From DATNFP01 sp035606335 (lineage in GTDB: Bacteria > Bacteroidota > Bacteroidia > Chitinophagales > Chitinophagaceae), in contig DATNFP010000029.1 in NCBI GenBank assembly GCA_035606335.1, forward strand, positions 1-28,939: 28,939 nt of DNA. The letters run 5' to 3'. The notes beneath the pieces are model-generated. The model made no database searches. It was not told where the DNA came from and worked only from the letters and a program-made list of their open reading frames with translations. Shown piece after piece: positions 23,438 to 28,939 of the stretch. Position 1 is the first letter of the stretch; each line of letters opens with the position of its first letter. The position numbers and the translations under genes were made by a program.

Positions 23438-25336
23438 TTATTTTACTTCTTCATATTCTGCATCAGCTACACCACCTTCATTCTGACCCGCACCTTGCTG
23501 TTGTTGCGTCTGTCCATCACTACCACCCTGGTTAGCACCGGCAGCATACATTTCTTCACTTGCTGCCTGCCATGCATGGTTCAGCTCTTCTGCAGCTTTA
23601 TCAATTCCATCAAGATCTTCTGCTTTGTGTGCTTCTTTCAGCTTAGCCACTGCAGCCTCAATGGTTGCTTTTTTATCAGCAGAAATTTTATCACCATATT
23701 CTTTGAGCTGTTTCTCTGTAGAGAATACCAGACCATCAGCCATGTTCAACTTCTCTACTCTTTCACGCACTTTCCTATCTGTTTCCTCATTGGCCTTAGC
23801 CTCATTCTTCATGCGTTCTATTTCTTCTTTATTCAATCCGCTACCAGCCTCGATACGTATGTTCTGTTGTTTTCCAGTGCCTTTATCTTTTGCAGTTACA
23901 TGCAAGATGCCATTTGCATCTATGTCAAATATAACTTCAACCTGGGGCACACCACGTGGGGCAGGTGGAATACCATCTAATATAAAACGACCGAGTGTTT
24001 TGTTGTCTTTTGCCATCGGGCGTTCACCTTGCAGCACATTTATTTCCACGCTTGGCTGGTTGTCGCTTGCTGTAGAGAATACTTCGCTTTTACGTGTAGG
24101 AATAGTAGTATTCGAGTCGATAAGACGGGTCATTACACCACCCATTGTTTCTATACCAAGAGAAAGCGGAGTCACGTCGAGCAACAGCACATCTTTCACA
24201 TCACCGGTAAGAACACCACCCTGTATAGCAGCACCAATTGCCACTACTTCGTCAGGGTTCACACTCTTATTTGGTTTCTTGCCAAAGAATTTTTCTACCA
24301 CTTCCTGTATTTTAGGAATACGTGTAGAACCACCTACCAATATCACTTCATCTATCTGGCTTGTGGTCATGCCGGCATCTTTAAGTGCTTTACGGCAAGG
24401 TTCCAGTGTACGTTCTACAAGGCTATCAGCTAATTGTTCAAATTTAGCACGGCTTATCTTGCGCACAAGGTGTTTAGGCACACCATCCACTGCTGTTATA
24501 TAAGGAAGGTTAATTTCAGTTTCCTGAGATGCAGACAATTCGATCTTAGCTTTTTCAGCGGCTTCTTTCAAACGCTGCCATGCCATAGGATCTTTGCGAA
24601 GGTCAATAGCTTCATCCTTCTTGAATTCTTCAGCCAGCCAATCCATCAATACCTTATCGAAATCATCACCACCAAGGTGAGTATCACCATTTGTTGATTT
24701 TACTTCAAATACGCCATCACCCAGTTCAAGGATGGAAATATCAAAAGTACCACCACCAAGGTCGAATACTGCTATTTTGCTGTCTTTATGTTGTTTATCA
24801 AGACCGTAGGCAAGCGCTGCTGCTGTTGGTTCGTTAATGATACGGCGTACATTCAAACCTGCAATTTCACCGGCTTCTTTTGTAGCCTGGCGTTGAGCAT
24901 CATTAAAATAAGCAGGAACGGTAATAACCGCTTCGTTTACTTCCTGACCAAGAAAATCTTCTGATACTTTCTTCATTTTCTGAAGGATCATAGCAGAAAT
25001 TTCCTGTGGTGTATACAAACGTCCGTCAATATCTACACGGGGAGTGTTGTTTTCTCCTCTCGCAACTTTATATGAATAATGTGATATTTCATCGGTAACC
25101 TCATCAAAACGACGACCCATGAAACGTTTAATAGACATGATAGTGTTAGTAGGATTTGTAATAGCCTGACGTTTCGCAGGGTCACCAACCTTGCGTTCTC
25201 CGTTTTTCATAAAAGCCACTACTGAGGGCGTGGTACGACGGCCCTCTTCATTTGGTATTACTACCGGCTCGTTGCCTTCCACTACGGCCACGCAAGAGTT
25301 AGTAGTACCTAAGTCAATTCCAATAATTTTTCCCAT
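23438..25336 (-). CDS. dnaK: Chaperone DnaK (Hsp70)
   Basis: DnaK is the ATP-driven cytoplasmic chaperone that works with DnaJ and GrpE. The 632-residue protein is full length. The nucleotide-binding domain (1-380) has IGIDLGTTNSCVAV, AYFNDAQRQATKEAG, NEPTAAALAYG, VFDLGGGTFDIS and ILVGGSTRIPKIQ. The linker VLLLDVTPLSLGIET precedes the substrate domain, and the helical lid ends in a Gln/Gly-rich tail and EEVK. The gene is alone: dnaJ, grpE and hrcA are not adjacent and no CIRCE element is seen. Its leader (25337-25470) carries an inverted repeat at 25418-25430. Confidence 0.99.
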   Translation of the reverse strand: MGKIIGIDLGTTNSCVAVVEGNEPVVIPNEEGRRTTPSVVAFMKNGERKVGDPAKRQAITNPTNTIMSIKRFMGRRFDEVTDEISHYSYKVARGENNTPRVDIDGRLYTPQEISAMILQKMKKVSEDFLGQEVNEAVITVPAYFNDAQRQATKEAGEIAGLNVRRIINEPTAAALAYGLDKQHKDSKIAVFDLGGGTFDISILELGDGVFEVKSTNGDTHLGGDDFDKVLMDWLAEEFKKDEAIDLRKDPMAWQRLKEAAEKAKIELSASQETEINLPYITAVDGVPKHLVRKISRAKFEQLADSLVERTLEPCRKALKDAGMTTSQIDEVILVGGSTRIPKIQEVVEKFFGKKPNKSVNPDEVVAIGAAIQGGVLTGDVKDVLLLDVTPLSLGIETMGGVMTRLIDSNTTIPTRKSEVFSTASDNQPSVEINVLQGERPMAKDNKTLGRFILDGIPPAPRGVPQVEVIFDIDANGILHVTAKDKGTGKQQNIRIEAGSGLNKEEIERMKNEAKANEETDRKVRERVEKLNMADGLVFSTEKQLKEYGDKISADKKATIEAAVAKLKEAHKAEDLDGIDKAAEELNHAWQAASEEMYAAGANQGGSDGQTQQQQGAGQNEGGVADAEYEEVK

Positions 25337-25417
25337 AGTAATTCTATTAGTATTTGTGCTAATTTATTGTCTATTTTTTATCTTCAATCTATATGCCATT
25401 TACCTTTCTTCGGCAAT

Positions 25418-25430
25418 AATGGCAGCCATT
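25418..25430. promoter_or_regulatory. 13-bp inverted repeat in the dnaK leader
   Basis: AATGGC-A-GCCATT is a 6+1+6 perfect dyad about 80-95 bases upstream of the dnaK start. A further copy of the half site GCCATT lies at 25395-25400. This could be an operator for a heat-shock regulator or part of an unusual promoter; no standard -7 box is seen in this gap. Confidence 0.35.
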
Positions 25431-25487
25431 CTGTCAATGTGAAATAAAAAAGATTTGCCAACGTACATTAAGGCATTTACAAAAAGA

Positions 25488-25516
25488 AAAGCCTTAATGT
25501 AATACATTAAGGCTTT
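25488..25516 (-). terminator. Terminator after the DUF4249-like gene
   Basis: A 13-bp perfect stem (aaagccttaatgt/acattaaggcttt) with a 3-base loop is followed on the minus strand by TTTTCTTTTTG. It begins 21 bases past the gene's stop. One arm's sequence recurs at 25464-25474 (tacattaaggc), which permits an alternative pairing. Confidence 0.85.
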
Positions 25517-25536
25517 AAATATATTATTTTATTATT

Positions 25537-26595
25537 TTAATGATATGTTGTGCCTCTGATATTTAATTCCGAGGTGATAGGACTAATCATCATAGAATCA
25601 ATTGTAACAGAATCTATCTGGAATTTTTGAGACACAAACGTGCGGGAAGTAAAGAGTCCTAGTACATTTGGCCCTTTAATATTTGTGTAATTTGGCTTAA
25701 TATCATTCGCTGTTAAGCCACCCTGCGCCTGCGAAATGATCTGATAATTATATAAGTCGTTGGAACCGGCATATACAAATATTTCGCAGCTATCCATAAG
25801 GCGCTGGATATTGCTGGATGGAGGAGGCCCTATAGCGCTTCTTAAAAAAGAATAAAAGCTAGCATTGAGTATTTGGAATTGAAAACCAGGCCCGCTGAAG
25901 GGAGTAATGCCTTGATACCAATCCACCTGCCTGGGTGTGGTGGCTCCGGTAATAGCATCCTTATCAACATAGTGGAAGCGGAGCAGCAACTGAATAATTT
26001 TCGCATTTGGAGGAAGTGTGCCTGCAAAATTAAAATTGTCGTAAGGACCTGTTGTAGTGAAATCCAGCTTATTATTTACAAACTGGAAAAAATTTACCTG
26101 GAAGTTATTAGCCAGATCATTAGGTATAATTGGCGCGTCTGCGGAATCAACCTGGCCTGTAGCCTTATTATTTACTACAAGGCGATATGTAAGTGTCTGG
26201 TTTAATGTATTTGGGAATTTGTAAGCATAATTAGGACTGTTGAAAAATGCGCCTGTCTGCTTGGGATAACCTTCATTGTTTAGATCTACTCTGCTTAACG
26301 AATAAATACTATCAATTGTACCGGATGGGTCAATTAGCTCCATTTTTACATCAAGCTGAGATTCAGGATAAAAGCTTGAATCTGGATTTTGTGCCATAAC
26401 AACAGCACTTTTGTTTTGGTCAAGAAATGCTTTTTCAATGCGTATGTAATGGGCTGTATCTGTTTCATCCATCAATCCATAAATGACAGTAATATTTTTA
26501 TAGGGCGCTGCAATATTAAATTTGGTAGAGCAGCTTGATATTCCAACCAATGCAGTGATAATCAGCAAGGGGGAAAATAGTTTTCTCATATACAT
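25537..26595 (-). CDS. Putative DUF4249-family lipoprotein
   Basis: The 352-residue protein has a lipoprotein signal peptide: MRKLFSPLLIITALVGISSC, with lipobox ISSC and the modified Cys near residue 22. The mature part is beta-rich with features seen in DUF4249 lipoproteins of Bacteroidota: an early YKNITVIYGLMDETDTAHYIRIEKAF strand pair, a mid-region DPSGTIDSIYSL and a C-terminal stretch with CEIFVYAGSNDLYNYQ. That family is often encoded beside TonB-dependent receptors, but none is here. The start is the ATG at 26595; 26589 is a near-equal alternative, and the TTG at 26604 is unlikely. Function is unknown; the location is probably the outer membrane. Confidence 0.65.
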   Translation of the reverse strand: MYMRKLFSPLLIITALVGISSCSTKFNIAAPYKNITVIYGLMDETDTAHYIRIEKAFLDQNKSAVVMAQNPDSSFYPESQLDVKMELIDPSGTIDSIYSLSRVDLNNEGYPKQTGAFFNSPNYAYKFPNTLNQTLTYRLVVNNKATGQVDSADAPIIPNDLANNFQVNFFQFVNNKLDFTTTGPYDNFNFAGTLPPNAKIIQLLLRFHYVDKDAITGATTPRQVDWYQGITPFSGPGFQFQILNASFYSFLRSAIGPPPSSNIQRLMDSCEIFVYAGSNDLYNYQIISQAQGGLTANDIKPNYTNIKGPNVLGLFTSRTFVSQKFQIDSVTIDSMMISPITSELNIRGTTYH

Positions 26596-26614
26596 ATCGT
26601 TCAATGAAGGTTGA

Positions 26615-26622
26615 CAAAGATA
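26615..26622 (-). promoter_or_regulatory. -7 box for the DUF4249-like gene
   Basis: On the minus strand TATCTTTG is a perfect TAnnTTTG box 19 bases before the ATG at 26595. No clear upstream TTG is seen at the normal distance. Confidence 0.45.
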
Positions 26623-26758
26623 AGAGGTTCACAGATATAATCATTAATTGATGATTTTGTTTTATGTGATTTCTGTACTTTGTAAAATACTATGTCTGAA
26701 GAGCAGTTTTGGCATATTGCATTTATAAGAAGTATTTTTGAGCAAAATAATAACATAA

Positions 26759-28558
26759 ATGACGCTTGCCGCGCAAATAAAGCTTGCCACAGAAGATGCA
26801 TTGAAACATCTGTTCCCCAAGGTTGATGTTACTGATTTGCCCATTACAGTGAACCAGACAAAACCCGAATTTGAAGGTGATTACACAGTGGTGCTATTCC
26901 CATTTTTAAAGGCACTGAAACAAAAGCCTGATGCTCTGGGCGCTCAATTGGGCGATTATTTGCTTGCAAAGACTGAATTATTTACTAAATATGAAATAGT
27001 AAGTGGCTTTCTTAATTTAACTGTACGCGATCATTATTGGGTATATTTTCTGCTAAATCATTTTAATGACATCCACTTCGGCGAAAAGCCAAAACACGAC
27101 AGGCGGATAATGGTAGAATACTCATCTCCAAATACTAACAAACCACTACATTTTGGCCATTTACGCAATAACTTTTTAGGCTCTGCGGTGGCAGGGATAC
27201 TAAAGGCTAACGGTAACCAGGTGGTAAAAGCAAATCTTGTAAATGACAGAGGCATACATATTTGTAAGTCTATGGTGGCGTGGCAGCGATATGCAGAGGG
27301 AGATACCCCCGAAAGAACAGGAATAAAGGGAGATCATCTGGTGGGGGATTACTACGTGAAATTTAATGACGAATATAAAGCTGAGGTTGCGAAACTTGTA
27401 TCTGAGGGAATGAATGAAACTGTAGCTGAGAAGGAAGCTCCGATCATGAAAGAAGCCCAGGAAATGTTGCGCAGATGGGAAGCTAATGATCCAGATATTC
27501 GCCGCTTATGGCAAACCATGAATGGATGGGTGTATAAAGGATTTAATGAAACTTATACACGCTTAGGGGTCAGCTTTGATAAAATGTATTATGAAAGCGA
27601 AACCTATTTGTTGGGTAAAAACATTGTAGAGCAGGGGCTGGAAAAAGGTGTACTCTTCAAAAAGGAAGATGGCTCCGTTTGGGTAGACCTGACTGAAGAT
27701 GGGCTGGATCAAAAGCTTTTACTGCGTGGTGATGGTACATCAGTATATATGACGCAGGATCTCGGTACTGCCAAATTAAAATATGATGATTTCAAGCTCG
27801 ACCAATCAGTATATGTGATAGGAGATGAGCAAAATTATCACATGCAGGTACTCAAGCTAATACTTCATAAGCTTGATGAGCCATGTGCAGATGGAATATA
27901 TCATCTATCCTATGGCATGGTGGAATTACCGTCTGGCAGAATGAAGAGTCGTGAAGGTACTGTTGTTGACGCCGACGATATGATAGATGAAATGATAGAG
28001 CTATCTAAGGAGCAAACAGAACAAGCCGGCAAAACAGAAGGTTGCACACAGGAAGAACTGCATAAGCTTTATGAAACAATTGGCTTAGGCGCATTGAAAT
28101 TTTATCTGCTTCGCGTGGACCCTAAAAAGAAAATGATATTCGACCCCAAAGAGTCTATTGATCTGCATGGCTTTACTGCTACATTTATTCAATATGCGCA
28201 CGCACGTATATGTTCTATTTTGCGCAAGGAAAACATACCATTATTACCTAACAATACCAAATTCCAGACGTTCTGCCAAACACAGCCGATAACACCCGCT
28301 GAAAAAAGACTTGTTATAACACTGGAACAATATCCTACGATACTTGAAGATGCTGCGAATGAATTTAATCCGTCATTGCTCTGCAATTATTCTTTCCAAT
28401 TGGCGCAACAATTCAATTCTTTTTATGATGAACATAGTATTTCAAAGGCTGAAAATAGTGAGAAAAAACACCTTCGGCTGATGCTTATCATTATGACTGC
28501 ACAGATACTAAGACGCGCCATGAGTTTGTTGGGTATCAAGTTGCCAGAAAAAATGTAA
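26759..28558 (+). CDS. argS: Arginine--tRNA ligase
   Basis: ArgRS charges tRNA-Arg in the cytoplasm. The 599-residue class I synthetase is full length. The N-terminal additional domain (1-110) is followed by the catalytic HIGH-type motif in SSPNTNKPLHFGHLRNNFLG (near residues 118-137). The KMSKS-equivalent is GRMKSREG near residue 395-402, as usual for ArgRS, which lacks a perfect KMSKS. The C-terminal helical anticodon-binding domain contains FTATFIQYAHARICSILRK and ends AMSLLGIKLPEKM, a typical ArgRS end. A possible imperfect promoter (TTTG at 26656, TACTTTG at 26676) lies upstream. It converges with the permease gene with only 13 bases between. Confidence 0.98.
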   Translation: MTLAAQIKLATEDALKHLFPKVDVTDLPITVNQTKPEFEGDYTVVLFPFLKALKQKPDALGAQLGDYLLAKTELFTKYEIVSGFLNLTVRDHYWVYFLLNHFNDIHFGEKPKHDRRIMVEYSSPNTNKPLHFGHLRNNFLGSAVAGILKANGNQVVKANLVNDRGIHICKSMVAWQRYAEGDTPERTGIKGDHLVGDYYVKFNDEYKAEVAKLVSEGMNETVAEKEAPIMKEAQEMLRRWEANDPDIRRLWQTMNGWVYKGFNETYTRLGVSFDKMYYESETYLLGKNIVEQGLEKGVLFKKEDGSVWVDLTEDGLDQKLLLRGDGTSVYMTQDLGTAKLKYDDFKLDQSVYVIGDEQNYHMQVLKLILHKLDEPCADGIYHLSYGMVELPSGRMKSREGTVVDADDMIDEMIELSKEQTEQAGKTEGCTQEELHKLYETIGLGALKFYLLRVDPKKKMIFDPKESIDLHGFTATFIQYAHARICSILRKENIPLLPNNTKFQTFCQTQPITPAEKRLVITLEQYPTILEDAANEFNPSLLCNYSFQLAQQFNSFYDEHSISKAENSEKKHLRLMLIIMTAQILRRAMSLLGIKLPEKM

Positions 28559-28571
28559 TAAGGGCAGGCCT

Positions 28572-28939
28572 TTAAGTGCTTTTCAAAGTCGGGTCTTCTA
28601 CTCTTGTAGCACTTATAGCAGGGTAAAGCGAAGCAAGCAAGCCTACTATTATTATTGTGGCAGCCACAAGTAAAAAATCTGTCGGTAACATCTTTACAGG
28701 ATATGCGTCTACAATAAATGAGCCTGTCATTTTTATCCATTTAAAATGTTGCTGCCCGATACAAATAATTGTTCCCAGGCAAATACCTATTACACCACCA
28801 AGCAAAGCCCATAATATGCCTTCAAGTATAAATATTGTCCGGATAGTTGCAGGTTGCGCTCCCATTGCCTTTAACATCGCCATGTCTTTGCGCTTTTCCA
28901 ATACCAATAATGACAAAGCCCCAACCATATTAAATGAAG
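28572..28939 (-). CDS. LolC/LolE-type ABC permease, C-terminal part
   Basis: Only the last 122 or so codons are inside the window; the frame stays open to the right edge, so this is a partial gene. The segment reads FNMVGALSLLVLEKRKDMAMLKAMGA, the typical cytoplasmic loop before the last helices of FtsX-like permeases of the lipoprotein-releasing system LolCDE. Two further transmembrane helices follow (about IFILEGILWALLGGVIGICLG and FLLVAATIIIVGLLASLYP), then the usual ending PAISATRVEDPTLKS. MacB-type permeases share this end, but the loop favours LolC/LolE. Its partner ATPase is not visible. Confidence 0.85.
   Translation of the reverse strand, partial: SFNMVGALSLLVLEKRKDMAMLKAMGAQPATIRTIFILEGILWALLGGVIGICLGTIICIGQQHFKWIKMTGSFIVDAYPVKMLPTDFLLVAATIIIVGLLASLYPAISATRVEDPTLKST

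Noticed and set aside
23625..24503. 292-codon plus-strand frame over dnaK
   Set aside because: Long antisense frames are common over dnaK because of its codon use; the composition is Ser/Phe-rich and not protein-like.
25405..25435. Sigma-54-like promoter TGGC...TTGC upstream of dnaK
   Set aside because: The GG-to-GC spacing is 11 instead of 10 and the other consensus bases do not match.

Overview
This is an ordinary chromosomal stretch of a Bacteroidota bacterium, most likely from the Chitinophagia/Sphingobacteriia side (family level is inference). The pointers are: -7 promoter boxes of the form TAnnTTTG with a TTG/TTTG element about 19 bases upstream, almost no Shine-Dalgarno sites, a secreted kelch protein ending in a type IX secretion tail, a DUF4249-type lipoprotein, split-subunit PntA, an Uup-type ABC-F protein and moderate-to-low GC. 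No phage, insertion sequence, transposase, CRISPR array or rRNA was seen. I found no clear previously undescribed multi-gene system. The most unusual material is regulatory architecture, one catabolic gene trio and four unassigned proteins.

Left part (1-3.6 kb), mostly minus strand: an ancient translation/transcription block read as tRNA-Thr(TGT), tRNA-Tyr(GTA), tRNA-Gly(TCC), tRNA-Thr(GGT), tuf, a branched terminator, tRNA-Trp(CCA), secE, nusG, terminator. The four tRNAs plus tuf have the same order as thrU-tyrU-glyT-thrT-tufB of Escherichia coli. A textbook Bacteroidota promoter precedes the first tRNA and a second lies between tRNA-Trp and secE. nusG is not followed at once by rplK; instead there is a terminator and a convergent unknown ORF.

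3.6-9.3 kb: a lipoprotein with one EGF-like domain, the three-gene proton-translocating transhydrogenase operon (pntA1-pntA2-pntB), and a divergent uup-like ABC-F ATPase gene. 9.3-13.7 kb: an XRE-type regulator, a small unknown protein, an OmpR-family response regulator with its sensor kinase, and a divergent six-blade kelch protein. 13.7-18.3 kb: single-chain glycine decarboxylase (gcvP) divergent from a hemerythrin-like HHE protein, a small unknown protein and an RRM RNA-binding protein.

18.5-22.1 kb, minus strand: a PLP-dependent Cys/Met-metabolism enzyme, a 3-oxoadipyl-CoA thiolase-like enzyme and 2-amino-3-carboxymuconate-6-semialdehyde decarboxylase, the last starting at a TTG codon. 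Together they suggest amino-acid and aromatic-ring catabolism. 22.1-28.9 kb: a DinB-family protein, an unknown protein, dnaK, the DUF4249-like lipoprotein, argS, and the C-terminal part of a LolC/LolE-type permease cut by the window edge.
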